A DNA stretch of 64,000 nt, taken from Eremophila alpestris peregrina. Its lineage: Eukaryota > Chordata > Aves > Passeriformes > Alaudidae. Shown here one piece after another: positions 37,850-49,878 of the stretch. The stretch covers positions 1,883,649 through 1,947,648 of the forward strand of contig WMCF01000035.1 in assembly GCA_009792885.1 (NCBI GenBank). Reading direction: 5' to 3'. Position 1 is the first letter of the stretch; each line of letters opens with the position of its first letter. Below the pieces are notes generated by a model. That model ran no database searches and had not been told where the DNA came from. It saw only the letters and a list, made by a program, of their open reading frames with translations. Made by a program: the position numbers and the translations under genes.

Positions 37850-40220
37850 GAAAAATTACAGAAATCTGTGTTCTTGTTTTGTAAAATGTGGATGGTAGCT
37901 GTGTTGGATAATAATTAATTCGAATAAAAACATTAACAGTGGAGTTCACTATTCAGAATGCTGTTTCTTTACAAATACAGTAGACTCAGTGAGTTTGACA
38001 AAATGTCCTCGTGTACTCATAGAAGTAATTAAGTATAAAGTATATCCTAAAATAAATTGTCACTTATGTGTATCTGTGTCTAAGTGTTTTGTTATTTTTG
38101 TCAAATGATCCTGAGGCTCTCCAGCTTCCATAGCAGTTGTCTTGTGCTTTGTCTGATGACAATCATCAGTTTCTATCACCAGGAAGAAATGTTGCCCCTG
38201 CTTCAGTGCACTGCAGAGGAAATACAAATCCTTCTAACCAAGTATTTTTCTTAATACATATGTATGCAGTTAGTGTATAGATTCTAAATTAATATTTATC
38301 AAAATCTGACATAATATTTAATTCTTTATATCTATGGTATTTAGAGTGTGAATTAAACATTTTCCAATTGGTAACAACAATTTTAGAATCATCAAGCAGG
38401 AAGGGACTTCTTCTGTGGCAAGGGCAGTGCTTTGTCCTCCTGGGGATACTGGGAACTTTTGACCTAGTCCTGAACTGTATTTAAACCGTAATTAAACCAT
38501 TGCAATAATGCTGCTTGGGTTTGCAGTGTTAAGCCCAGCAGAGTTTTACTTCAGCTGCCTGCTGCTATGTTGTAAAATACTGACCCAGGTGACTGGAGCT
38601 GTGCTTAAGAGGTTATTTGTAATTTTGTATCACAGCTGCAGGTTGGTAACAAGGAAGGTTACTTCCTGTTTCGCAGGTGTTTATAAGGTTTATTGCATTT
38701 GGGAGACCAAGATTTCATCTGCTGCTCTGTGTGTAGGAGCTATGTACTGGCCAAAGTAATCTGCTTTAGCTGCTACCTATTATATTGGTTGTGTTTTTGT
38801 ATGCTGTGGTTTGTTTTTTTAAAAATGAAGGGAAAGGCCTTCTTAAAAATATCAGAGATCTGAAAGACTTACACAGGCCAATAATGAGGACAATTTTGAA
38901 TGCATACCTTTTCTCACTGAAATATATTGCTTGGAGAAAGTGTTTGATCATAGAAGGACGACTTGTGATCCCTCAAACTTAACTCCTTTCTCCATGGAAT
39001 CTATTGATCTAGGAGCATTATCTCTAATAAGAGGCCTTATCTCTCAAGTGTGCATTCAAACTCTAGAATCAAGTTATTCAAGATATGGATGTTTGGGATT
39101 TCAGGTGCTTTGCAGTTAGAAGCTCTGTAGCTGTTTCTCAGTTGACCTCTTGTTTGGTCCTTTTACTTTAGAACCTATTGAAGTCCCATAAACTTAGAGA
39201 TGTCATTATGAAATATGCTGATGTTCAGGCCTGGTTTATCTGTCTTGGTCATGATCATTCTTAACCTCAGTATATTAAGGTAACATGGGCAGTAGCCAAA
39301 CAGATATTTCGTATGAATGTTATGAGGCATTTTTGTACTGATAGATACAGCAAGGGTTGTCTTGGCATAGATTTTTAAAAAATGTATTTTAAAGGTGTAA
39401 GACCTAATATTGTATATGCAGTGTTGAGAAAGAGCTAATAAAGAGCTAGTAAACAAATATAATTGGTAAAGTTAGAAAGAAAAGAAGGCAAAAAAAAAAA
39501 AAGCCTAAAATTGGTGTTCCAAGGAAGACAATAACCATTAGATGGGCAGTGCGCAAATAAGATATGGATAAACTATTTATTCTTCAGTATCATTGGCTAC
39601 CCGATTGAGTAGGAATGTATCTGTAAAAGGACAAAAAAGTTGGCAGTGATCAGAGAGAAGATACAAAGTAGCTCCTGGTCCTCATCATCGTCATGGAGGG
39701 TGCCTCATTCGGCACCTGATAGTCAAAGTAAGTTCGTATTTTTGGATGCATTTTTGATGATGTTGTACTTCTCTAATATACCTTGTAGTGAAAGTACTAC
39801 TTGCTGTACTGACCAGATTGTATTGAGGGATGTTACTTCAAAAATGGAGTAAAGAGTGAGCAAGGGATTTACCTTAAGAGACAAAAGCATTGACAGGTGG
39901 CAACAATGAGCCTGAGAACTGGCATTGGATTAATTCAGTGCCTTCTGTATTGCTTGAAAATACAGCTGCAAGTTTAAATTACAAAGAAAAGAGACATGAA
40001 GTGGACAAAGTATACTCTGTTGTTATGAGTATTTCAAAAAGAAATATACTTATCCTAACTTCAACATTCTGCCAGAAAAATTCACATTTAATTTGAAGAA
40101 GAAAACCTGTGTCACATTTGCTGATGGACTCAAGACACCTTGAATACATCTGTGTTTATAATTGGTGGGCCAGCAAGGCAAATGAGACCTCTCTGCAGTA
40201 TTAGTTGATACTGACTTTTT
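37850..40220. other. Non-coding stretch, no gene recognised
   Basis: AT-rich sequence. A possible very old repeat fragment at about 38385-38480 begins with GAATCATCAAGCAGGAAGGG, faintly like the end of an avian CR1 element, but similarity is too weak to call. Frames of 60-93 codons are present on both strands without splice support. Confidence 0.5.
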
Positions 40221-40227
40221 TTTTTTT

Positions 40228-40351
40228 CTGTCTTTTGAATGGATGACTCAAAAATATCCTAAATGTTAAAAACATTTTAAGAAGTTAAATACTGGGTGGG
40301 GCTGGGGGGGGGGGGGTGGGGAGAAATGTTAAAAAGGGAGAACTAGGGATT
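40228..40351. repeat. Duplicated segment, left copy beside the gap
   Basis: The segment from CTGTCTTTTG to AGAACTAGGGATT is repeated to the right of the gap at 40371-40483. The copies are nearly identical apart from a few substitutions and the length of the internal G run (about 14 G in one block here, interrupted and shorter in the other). Confidence 0.9.
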
Positions 40352-40367
40352 NNNNNNNNNNNNNNNN
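40352..40367. other. Assembly gap (16 N)
   Basis: Sixteen N bases. The gap sits exactly at the end of the left copy of a duplicated segment, next to poly-G sequence that is hard to assemble. Confidence 1.
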
Positions 40368-40370
40368 TTG

Positions 40371-40483
40371 CTATCTTTTGCATGGATGACTCAAAAATAT
40401 CCTAAATGTTAAAAACATTCTAAGAAGTTAAATAATGGGGGGAGGAGGGGGGGAGAAATGTTAAAAAGGGAGAACTAGGGATT
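40371..40483. repeat. Duplicated segment, right copy beside the gap
   Basis: Same order of words as the left copy: CTATCTTTTG, GGATGACTCA, AAAAACATTCTAAG, G-rich run, then AGAACTAGGGATT. Offset is 143 bases at the start and 132 at the end, the difference falling in the G-rich tract. Confidence 0.9.
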
Positions 40484-40489
40484 CTTTTT

Positions 40490-40900
40490 TCAAGATTGAG
40501 GATAGTGTGGAGGGGATGGGGCAGTGGTTTTGCTGCCTGACACTCACCTTGGTTGTACAGCTATTCTACTGGGGGATAATGGAGGGAGCAAACAAACACA
40601 CGGGGATGTGCCCCCGTGTGTAACTGGAAAACAGAAACTCTGGAATTTAATGCTACCAGTCTCAGCTGTATGGGGCCTTGACTTGAGAGGCTTGAGGTTT
40701 TTACAAATCTCTTGCAGTTTCACAGCTGTGAAATGTTGCCATCCTTTTGCTGGGATTATTTAAATATTTATCCTTTCTTGCTACTTGACCTTTCCTGCTT
40801 GGTTTTAGTTCCTGTGGCCAGCTTGCTTTGTGTTTCATGAGCTCAGTAAACCGTGGCCTTCAATTCCCTTGTTCTAGTATTTTCACTTAAGACCAGGAGT
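40490..40900. other. Non-coding stretch with a GC-rich hairpin
   Basis: No gene recognised. ACACACGGGG (40596-40605) and CCCCGTGTGT (40612-40621) form a perfect 10-bp stem around a 6-nt loop. The 79-codon plus-strand frame here has no splice support. Confidence 0.5.
40596..40621. repeat. GC-rich inverted repeat, 10-bp stem
   Basis: Perfect arms ACACACGGGG and CCCCGTGTGT separated by ATGTGC. It contains two CpGs and would make a stable hairpin. Confidence 0.75.
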
Positions 40901-41250
40901 GATGAGCAAAAGGTTTCAGGCTCAATCCTTGAGCAAAGGGCCGCTGTGACAGGGATTATTATTTATTTGTCATCTTGGATGTAATAAGCTGTAGGTACAG
41001 CATCGAGAGCCCTTGATTTATTGCGCTGTCGACTGCCACTAGCAGGACGTCTGCTGTACCATGCAGGATGAATACCACACTGTCAGCTCCGTCGATCTGT
41101 CTCTGCCACTGCGCTCTCTCTCATAACACATTCCCATTTCATGCCAGAATACATAAACAATCTTTCATTATTTTGATGCCTTTTTCATATTTGTTCTTTA
41201 CAGAACATAAAGTTTGAATTTATGGGTTTCCTTTACATTATTTCAACACA
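40900..41250. promoter_or_regulatory. Strong candidate conserved non-coding element
   Basis: About eight CpGs occur in some 190 bp (GCCGCTGTG, GCATCGAGAG, TTGCGCTGTCGACTG, GGACGTCTG, CTCCGTCGATC, TGCGCTCTC) in otherwise CpG-poor DNA. It has no open frame. It also holds GGGATTATTATTTATTTGTC and ATAAACAATC forkhead-like words. This is one of the two most enhancer-like blocks in the window by composition. No promoter elements or CpG island length are present. Confidence 0.45.
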
Positions 41251-42200
41251 CTCCACCATTTTCCGGGTTTGTGGTTTAACTCTCAGAAATTGGCTGCCAG
41301 GTGATTTAGTTATTTTGGCTTTCTAGTTTTATAGTTATTTAATATCACAGTGCCAGATACTGAGAAAGCGTAGTGTATAGCAGGTATGGGATTTGCAGTC
41401 AGACTCTGTCATCAGCAAAACATGGCCATGGGGACACAATGTGGAAATTAAAAACTAGGCATGCAGAGCAGGAAATACTCCCTCCAACCTTCATTTTTAA
41501 TTTATTTAAATACTTTTCCAAAATATTTTTCCTTGAATGCTGTTACAAATGTAATGGAAAGCTGTTTAATTGGAAAAGAACATGTGAATAGTGAGCAAGC
41601 CATTTCCTTTGAATAATTGCAATTAAGGGAATTTCTAACTTGTTGGCAGAAACATTGCTCTGATTTTTTTCTCTTATACTTTATTGTAGATGGGGAAAGG
41701 GGAGGAAATAATGTCCAGAAATTCGTGTGGTTTGTACTATGCATTCTTCATAATTCTTCATTAGCAGATCCACATCTGCTTATATCCTCTAATTTTGTTT
41801 ACCTAAGGTTTTTTTTTTCTTTAATACTCTGAAGCATATTATTCATCAAACTCTAAGGAGCTGAAAGTCATTGCTCAAATGAGTGAACTTAAATGTCACT
41901 ATAAATACAGCAAGTCAAATACAAATATATGTCAAAATAGTTAAAAATGTGTTATAAAAAAGGCTTATGAGTAGTATTAAAAAAATTATTGCAAACTGTG
42001 CAGAGCATGAACCAGAAAATGTGGTGTTCCTGCTAATGTAACATGCATATTTGGTTGTGTGAGCAGCCTCTCACTGCATGGCTGCAGCGGTGGACAGTGA
42101 AGCCTTTAGGAAGGGTGTGAGGGGGAGGAAGGGGCCATGGAGCAGTGTGCAGCAGAGGAGGGCTGTGCTGCTGACTGGGGCTTCTGATGCTGCAGATGAC
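41250..42200. other. Non-coding stretch
   Basis: No gene recognised. Mostly AT-rich, becoming G-rich at about 42060-42200 (GGGGGAGGAAGGGGCC). Two overlapping frames of 70-80 codons at 41502-41832 reflect T-rich composition. Confidence 0.5.
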
Positions 42201-42219
42201 TGACTGTGATCAGCAGCGT

Positions 42220-43330
42220 TCCTTCCAGTTACTCTTGTATGCAAACATTTTCAAGGAGTGAGGCAGAACTGCTTTGTGATCTTACCCGGGGTTTTCTCAT
42301 CAGGACGTATTAAGATCTGATAAAGACTTGTTCATTGCTGTGTTTGCGTGCAAAGGTTGCAAAGTTTTTGTGCTCAAGAGGCAGGTGAATAATCGCTCCT
42401 AAATTTTCTTCTATTGAATAAAGTAGGGCTGCTTTTCCATCTTCAGTGAAAACATCTGAGTGTTTTTCGTAGTCAGTTATTTTTATTTTCCCCTAAAAGG
42501 AGAGCAAAAGCATGGCTTTGCCTCTGAAACTGTATCTGGTAAAAAGAAACTTGTTTTAATTGGCTGTGAAAATAGGCATATTTCTCTAGGATGTTAACAA
42601 ATGTGGATTTCACTCTGTAAAAGCAAGATAATAATTGTCAGCTCTTCCTCCTTGGTGCAGCCTACATTAGGACAGCTGGGAATATGCATAGCTCATGTTA
42701 CATAGCAAAGATTTGTTCTAGCTACAAAGAAACCAGAGTTAATTAATATGAGAAATTTGTTTTGTGTCCGGGGTAAAAAAGGCTGTGCAGGTTGGTGTTG
42801 TCAGCAAAAGCTGCTTGTCACTTTGACCTGCTCTGTTAAGTGTTTGATGTGTTTTCTCAGAGTAATCTGTGAATAACATTACACCCAACCAGCAGAGAAG
42901 CAGAGGGAGCGATAGCAGAATTAATATCTGGAAGCGTTGATAATTATATATCAGAATCTAATTTTTAGCACAGAAAATGTGTTAATGACAGAGAAGAAAA
43001 CAAAAACCACTAGCTTCTCCCAGCAGGATCCAAAGTGTCATTTATTATTTCTCAGCTGGATATCTATCAAGTTTATGGGTTAATTTTTCTGTAGACTGTT
43101 ATTTATGGGTTTTTGTTTGTTTTCAGCCATCATTACTAACAATACGGTTAATAGCAATCATTTGTTATCCGGCACCAGCGGTGATGCTTCAGATGCGAGC
43201 AGTGAACTGAGAATACTCATTTGGTAGCTGAATAAGGCTTTGACAGGGCCCATTTATAACAAGCTCATTCCATAATGTCCAGCCTATTAATAAAATTTTG
43301 TTGCTGTCTAATTAGAGATGTCTGATGTGT
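42220..43330. promoter_or_regulatory. Strong candidate conserved non-coding element cluster
   Basis: At least two blocks are visible. The first (42270-42480) has CpGs at TTACCCGGGG, GGACGTATT, TTTGCGTGC and AATCGCTCC. The second (42880-43320) has GAGCGATAG, GAAGCGTTG, AATACGGTTA, TATCCGGCACCAGCGGTG and GATGCGAGC, with homeodomain-like words (GTTAATTAATATG, CTAATTAG, GGTTAATAG). Texture and CpG retention suggest constraint. No frame is open throughout. Likely a distal regulatory cluster; inferred only. Confidence 0.42.
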
Positions 43331-44870
43331 ATAGTAGCACAGCAAAGAAGACTTTCTTCTGCTGCTTTTCGGTTCTACTGTATCATACCTGGAACATATG
43401 TGAGACCAGTGGTCCAGGGAATAAAACTGGGGAGTTCTGGGGTTCTGCCTCCCCTCAGAAGTGCAGTGAAATACAGGTTGTATGGCAGCAAGGCCCAGGT
43501 CACATATACCTGCATGTTGAGGGGAAGGTCTTTATTTTCATCAGCTTATATCACCCTCAAGTCTCTCTTTTTTCTTCTTTGGTTTGTTTTCTTTTATTGG
43601 CATTATGTTCAAGTTTTAGCTAAAAATAACTAGTAAACTAAGTGAAACATATCTGTGATATCATAATTGAACATATACATGTAGATAGAATGCAATTCTT
43701 GGGTGTGTCAGTGTATCTTTGAGAAAAGAACAGTTTGATCCCTGAGGGAAGGGGTTTGTTGATAGAAAAGTCCTGGGCCTGATCATTAGATTTATTTTTT
43801 TTTCTTCCCTCTGTGTCTTTGAGGAGTGAGGAATCAGCAGGATTTACTGAACTCAGCAGTAAGAGGATAGTTAGTAGTATAACTGGGACTGAAAGCAGAG
43901 CCTTTTGTTGCCCAGCAAGTCCCAGAATATTTGAAGTACTTTGTACAGCTCATAGAACAATCCTGTGTTTTTGCTGATGGGATCTTTCATCCAAATGTAT
44001 CAAAATATTTTTTAGTGGTGAGCTAAAGAGTGTGTTCACAAAGTTGTTGTGAGTGAGCAGTTTGTAAACTGAAGCACAATTAGGCAAAAAGATTTATACC
44101 AGCACATAGAAGTTGTTTGTGGGAAGGTTTTAGCTCCTTAGTGGGTGATTTCATGCAAGTGATTTCTGTTCCTGAAATGACCTGTCAGGAATATTCTTGT
44201 TCCATTTTGTTTCTACAGGTAGAGTCAAGTATATGATAATGACGAAAATGAGTTAATTTCCATTTCATAAAATGCTTTTGCTCATGTAAATGCTGATTTA
44301 GTGATAACATATACCTTTCCACCCTGCTCCTACTTTGCAGTGCACAAATGGAATGTTTGAAGAACTTCTGTCATTTGTTCCTAAATGCTGAAGTGATTAT
44401 ATTACCTTTTTTTTAAGAAGCAGCACCATGTTTTTTGCAAGTGCCTACCTTCTAATTAAGAGAAAAATATTAATAGTAGTTATTTTGTGCTTAGACTGTT
44501 GCACTGCTGAACTGAGGAAAAGGAACAGGAAAAACACAGTGATTTAATATAATTTCATTGCTAGGTAACAATTTGTTTCTTTAGTCATCTTTTATGTTTT
44601 TGCAGTTGAAATTTAAATCTTTGTAAATTACCTTTTGAATGAAGCCACATCTGGTTTAGGTGTGTTATTTTCCCAGAATGTTGCTTCCAAGACAGCATAT
44701 ATTATGCAAGAAAATTATATGAGATTTTAACTTAAAGTTGCCACGAAGCTGCTGCATGGATTTCAGCTGGTAAAGAATCTCTGTATGCTGGCGAGGTGCT
44801 TTTTTTTCTCCTAAACTGCTCTTGACGTAGAGCTTATCAACCCTTAATTAGTGATACATTTTCTCCTTGT
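43330..44870. other. Non-coding stretch
   Basis: No gene recognised. Two overlapping plus-strand frames of about 100 codons occur at 43318-43633. Neither has splice support, and both translate T-rich sequence into Phe/Leu-rich ends. Confidence 0.5.
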
Positions 44871-44879
44871 GATTTCTAT

Positions 44880-45260
44880 TGATGTTTTGTGGAGCTGAAG
44901 ATGAATTGAGCCTCAACCTGACTAGCGGACGAATTGTTTTAGAAAATTCAGCAAACATCTCTCTCTCTTTCCCCTTCTCTGTCTGTCTGTCTCCTTCTCT
45001 GTTCCTCCCGATAGGAAAGGTGAAAAGCTGCACGATAGGAATCAGGTTCAGTATTAGTGGTTTTGCTTGCCTGTGCAATAGAAAACGACAAGCGGCAGGG
45101 CCTCAGTCAGCAGATCAGGGAGACGCAGATGGGAGGCGAAAAGCTCCCTGGTGGCAGCAGCCCTGCTTGGATGTGATTGTGAGAGCCAGGATGAAGTCAG
45201 CACTGACAAAGTGTGTGGATTGATGGATGGACAAAGCTGGGAACTGGATGTGAGAATGGA
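44880..45260. promoter_or_regulatory. Constrained-looking island with a strong acceptor-like site
   Basis: A 50-bp pyrimidine tract (44956-45005, TCTC and TCTG units) ends in CCTCCCGATAG at 45014, an excellent 3' splice site in form. The following 200 bp has several CpGs (GCACGATAGG, AAACGACAAGCGGC, AGACGCAG, AGGCGAAAAG) and raised GC. A plus-strand frame is open across 44879-45223 with a basic peptide. No clear donor or poly(A) signal was found, so it may be a non-coding RNA exon, a 5' or 3' UTR exon, or a conserved element. Confidence 0.3.
44956..45005. repeat. Pyrimidine-rich TCTC/TGTC simple repeat
   Basis: Runs of CTCTCTCT then CTGTCTGTCTGTCTCC within a purine-poor stretch. Confidence 0.8.
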
Positions 45261-48200
45261 TGAGGGCAGAGGGGGAATTTAACACAGACAAACAGAATGA
45301 AAGACAGAGAGGAATTGCCTGCTAAAGTATTCCAGCACTCAGAGCCCACAGCAATTTACTTACTGCTAACCGAACACAGGAGGATTCTTTGCATCTTTGC
45401 AGATTTTCTTAAAATATATGGAGAAACCAAGCAGAGAAGGAGCTAACAAATTCCTGTTAGTGCCTTTTATTGCCATCTCTTTCTCCTTTTCTCAAGATTC
45501 ACTCACACTCAGTTAATTCAAACTGAGTACTTGATTATTTTCAATAAGTTCACACAGTATGCTAGAGAAAAATAAATTTTCTTTCCACAGCTGTTATTTT
45601 AATGTTTCCACTAAATTTACTTTAATCAGTTATTGTTGCTTTTGCTATCATGAATTAAAATATTTTTTTCTCTTACAAACTGTGCTCCTGCTAGAGGCAG
45701 GCATTTGGATACTGCATTCAGATGCATGGTAATAATAAGCCCATTATGTGCATTTTATTTTACTGAAGAAAAATCAGATGCTTTCCCACTGATACAGCTT
45801 CTTGGTACCACAGTGTTATTGTCTGGTTTTTAAGGGAAACAGACCTGTGGCTTTCGACTGCTACCAGATTTTATTTACATGAGAGGATCACAAGGTGTTT
45901 TTTTGTTATTTATCTGCTTATGTAGAAACAGAAAAATAGGAATTACCTTACTGGAACAAATTAGTAGGTCTTAATTTTATCCACTGCTTTAGTTTTAGAA
46001 ATCAAATATCATTTCAGTGAAGAATGCAAATAGAAATGAAGGTTTATATACAGCATACTGGGCTAAATATCTTCTGGCAGTCATGTTGGAATCCATTGGA
46101 TTCACACAGATGCTTTGAAGAACATGAGTTGGCCCAAGCTGTTACTTCTCCTTCCACTCAGCAGATTATGAAAAACCAGAATGCACTGTGCTAACAAGAC
46201 ATTTCCATGTAATGCCCTGATGTGCTTTCAGCTGGAGAAAAATGCAAGTCATCAGAGTAAAGAGAAACTGTTCCTCAGTTGTTGGCTTCAGTAGTATGTA
46301 GGAAACAGCTATTTACATAGTAATAGAATGTGTTTAATTGAATTTTAAGAAAGGCGATTTAGTCTTATGCATGTCAACGAATAAATTGCTATGAAGATAA
46401 TTATAGTGTAGTATTTTTACTGATGAGCTTTCCTGAGTGTCCATGAAATACATAGCCTTCTTTAAACTGGAGAACTTGTCCTGATTAATAGTCTCTAAAC
46501 ATTTCCAGGGAATTATTTGAGGCTTGGAAAGATGCATGGAAATTATATGGGAAAAACTGATGTTGTTCACTCTGTACAATGTATTTTCTAATCTATTTTT
46601 GAAGCCTGGTCATGTACACATGTTTCAGGATGTGGATACTGAATGCATTCAGAGTATCTTTGGAAGGTTTGGGAATTGCTGGTGTGAGCCTTTTCTGTCA
46701 CCTACTGCTCTACTCTGTGGTCTCTCCTTGAGGATTGGGGACAGTCAGGTAGAGTAATTGTGGTCACTCTGCTGGAAGATGATGTTATCCTGCCCTTATG
46801 CAGTGTGTACTTACTTGAAGGAAAGGAATAATCTTTAGAGCTTTTGGTTAGGAACAGGATGATTATGAAATATGACAAATATGGGTGCTGTTTTTAGTGT
46901 AAGCAGTACCTGGTTTCTTAGGGCATAAGAGAATACATATTTTGCATTTCCTTTGTTTTTAAAAGTAATTTAGCTAACATTAGGAGGTGATTTGCTGCAT
47001 CCTCTGTTCTTGCAAAGAGGCAGTGTTGTGAAAAGTTACGCTAGAAAAGCGGATTTAATCTTGTTTTGGCATGAAATGGAGTTCTATGGGAGATAAACAA
47101 AAACTGCTGATCTGTGGTTTCTCCACTTGTAATCTTCCATTTTCCTAATTTTTTAAAATTTAGAATAAAAGTGAAAATGAAAATCATGTAGTTGCATGTC
47201 ACGTCCTGACTGTTTAAATATGTGATTTATTTATTTATAGAAATATTTTAGCTATAAACTAGAACAGTAGAATTCTTGCTACTCTGAGTAAGTCCTTTTG
47301 AGAGTGTTGTATCAGGTATTACTGTACACACAACTATATTCAGCCCTGATATGAGCCACTTGTGCCTTGTCAGTAGCAGTCACTGGGGTCTATACGTGAG
47401 AACAGTCATTAATTTCCTGGTTTACATTTCTGATAAGTATGTAAATAAAAAGTAATGTCGGTTATTTACATAGGTGTGATTAGAGACCTGTCCTTCTCAG
47501 TGTGACCCTGTTTTTAGAGTCTACTTGAGTGAGTTCATTGAGATGAACTTTTTATGGTGGCTCTTTAATGTAGATTGAAGTCAGTAATTTCTATTTTGGA
47601 CATGGATGCATATACCACATCGGATGTTTGCAGCAAATTTTTGGCATCTTCCACATTTTGAGCTATTTATCTGTACTTCTGTATTTCTGCAAATGCAGGG
47701 ATATGTTTTTTTGGTTTTGTTTTTGGTCAGAGCTATTGGTGAGTTTTGTTGGCCCTGCATTCACTCAAATCTTCAATCACCTATTTTTTTTGGTAGTCAT
47801 TTAGCATTAACTGCTTAAGTTAAACTAATTAACTAAAGAGATACCAAGAAAAATGTCGATTTCTTTTATAAGAATAGATAATTTGACAGCTTGAGAATAA
47901 GTACTGAAATACTTTGTTCATATTATAGAAAGATCTTAAGTACATCTTAATAAGCTTTTCTTTAGTAAAATCATTAGAGTCCTGGAAAATTGGTGTAGTG
48001 ATGTGCTGTGGTCATTCATAGGCAATGTGAAAGGACAGCTTTATTTAGTCTCTTCCATACTGTCTCACAGAATTTCCATGCCAGGCAATACTCAGGTGTA
48101 TCTTCAAAACAGGCTTTTGGATGGCAAGTGAAAGACTCTTGGTGTTTGACTGCCTTTTTGACAAATCTGTGGCTATTTTGGAGGTAACTCATTAATTCTT

Positions 48201-49715
48201 CACCGTGTTAGTTCCTGATTTACAATAACGAAATACCATTCTTCTTTCTAAGGAGGAATTTACACATGGCCAAATCACTTGGCTTTGTTAACATGCAGCA
48301 AATCATTCCTTGTAGTTAATGGGTTACTTTCAGGCCTGAGTTTCTGGGTGTGCACTCATTCATAATTGTTACATCTATGAATTTGCAGAGACTTTGCTTT
48401 GTTAGTGTGGCTGAAGTGGTGTTTATGCACCAGGTTAGAAATTTCAATTAAAATATAAGAAAGGAAGGGGGCAAAAAAGAGGCGTGCTAGTACTTTTGTA
48501 GCACTGATAATTTTTATATTATATGTTGGAAGTTTCTGCCATCTTGTTGATTTAAAAAAAAAAAAATCTTCAGGCACTGCAAATGAGTAGACATAAATGA
48601 CTCCCTTTTTATTGGAATTTTTACATTTATTATTTAGCCAGTCTGATGGACTCTACTGCTTACCTTAATTTTTATAAACAGTACTGTCAGTAACATATTT
48701 CCTCCACGTATGAAGAAAGCAGAAGTGTTTATAATAAATCTTCGTGTGGTATGTGTGCTATCATTTCCTTCATTTGACCTTGGTGGAGCAGGCTGATGGG
48801 GCAGTGAAAAGTATGATATGAAAAATGAGTGAACAGAGCGAGGTGAGCAGTGAATCAGTCTTGTGTGTGATTAGCTGTGAAAATCTCACAAACATGACTC
48901 TGAGTCACTTTTCTTCTTTCTTCCTTGCCTGTTTCTCTCAAAGGTGTTTCTTTTCTGTGTGTATTAGTCATTAAGAAGTTAACTAACAGAACAGAGGCTC
49001 TGTTTTAATACTAGTTGTGGGTTAGTGGTTTTAGGTGATGAGGACAATGGGAAGTGCAGCCTGTCTGAGGATTGGCTATAGGAAAATCACGGTCCATTTA
49101 CATTTGTATAGATCTGTTGCTAAACAGTAGTAGTAGTCATTGCATCTCGTTTAGGGATGTGAATGTGACACTGATTTCAACCTGGCACTGTAAATCTGCA
49201 ATTATAACTGTAGATTCAGTGACTAATCATTGAGATCTTATTTGGCCCTGTCAAATACTGTAAAAACAGAAGTCCATTACAATTAAAGAAATCTCATTTG
49301 AGTTATGCATTTAGGCTATGCAAGCCTGACTTGCTAGAATACATTTTTAGTTTATTCTTTTCATGTTGCTTTTTTCTGGGTGGTGTGTTTAAAAGCCAGC
49401 TGTGTGAGTGGTCATTATTAGTTTTCTACACTGGAACAAAGATCAGTTTAAATTTGGGAGTCATCTTGTCCATGCAGAAATTGTAAACTTTCAAAGAGGA
49501 TTTACAAATCTTGTCTGTATTGATGAATACTGTACAGTCTCTCTTATTGCACTGAATATTGCAGCAGTTTCAAACTGATACCATGACTAAACAATATTGT
49601 GAGATACTTAGGAATTTGTCCTTGTGTAAAGCCGTGTGATAAGGTTTTGTATATGTAGATGAATTCTCATCAAATTTTGGTTTTGTATGAAATTTGAAAA
49701 ATTAATGCTTTTTTT
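45260..49715. other. Non-coding stretch, no gene recognised
   Basis: AT-rich DNA with no splice-supported frame, no RNA gene and no recognisable repeat. Confidence 0.55.
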
Positions 49716-49719
49716 TCAG

Positions 49720-49878
49720 GGATGCCATTTGTTTAGTTCACTTTTGTACCTTTTTGTTAACGTGACAAGATCACTTTGCTTAGCTGGTTCTTTTTGTGTG
49801 AGGACTGCCAGCTCTAACTCTGCCCTGAGGATTCTCCCCCAAGCACACAACTGTAGGTGGTGTTCATGGTTGCTGCAG
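49720..49878 (+). other. Exon-like segment with splice-type borders, uncertain
   Basis: It follows a near-ideal acceptor (GCTTTTTTTTCAG) and ends at CTGCAG before GTGAGG, a good donor. The 159 nt are open and would be a phase 0-0 exon of 53 codons. The peptide has a hydrophobic start, an N-glycosylation-type NVT and several Cys, and is unlike anything I recognise. The 3' half is GC-richer than its surroundings. It could be a real exon of a gene with large introns or a chance pseudo-exon. Confidence 0.2.

Noticed and set aside
38385..38480. Possible old CR1 end (GAATCATCAAGCAGGAAGGG)
   Set aside because: Only a faint word match, with no terminal octamer repeats and no continuing similarity that I could trace.
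43318..43633. Two overlapping plus-strand frames of about 100 codons
   Set aside because: Overlapping frames in two phases and a T-rich 3' part point to chance rather than coding.
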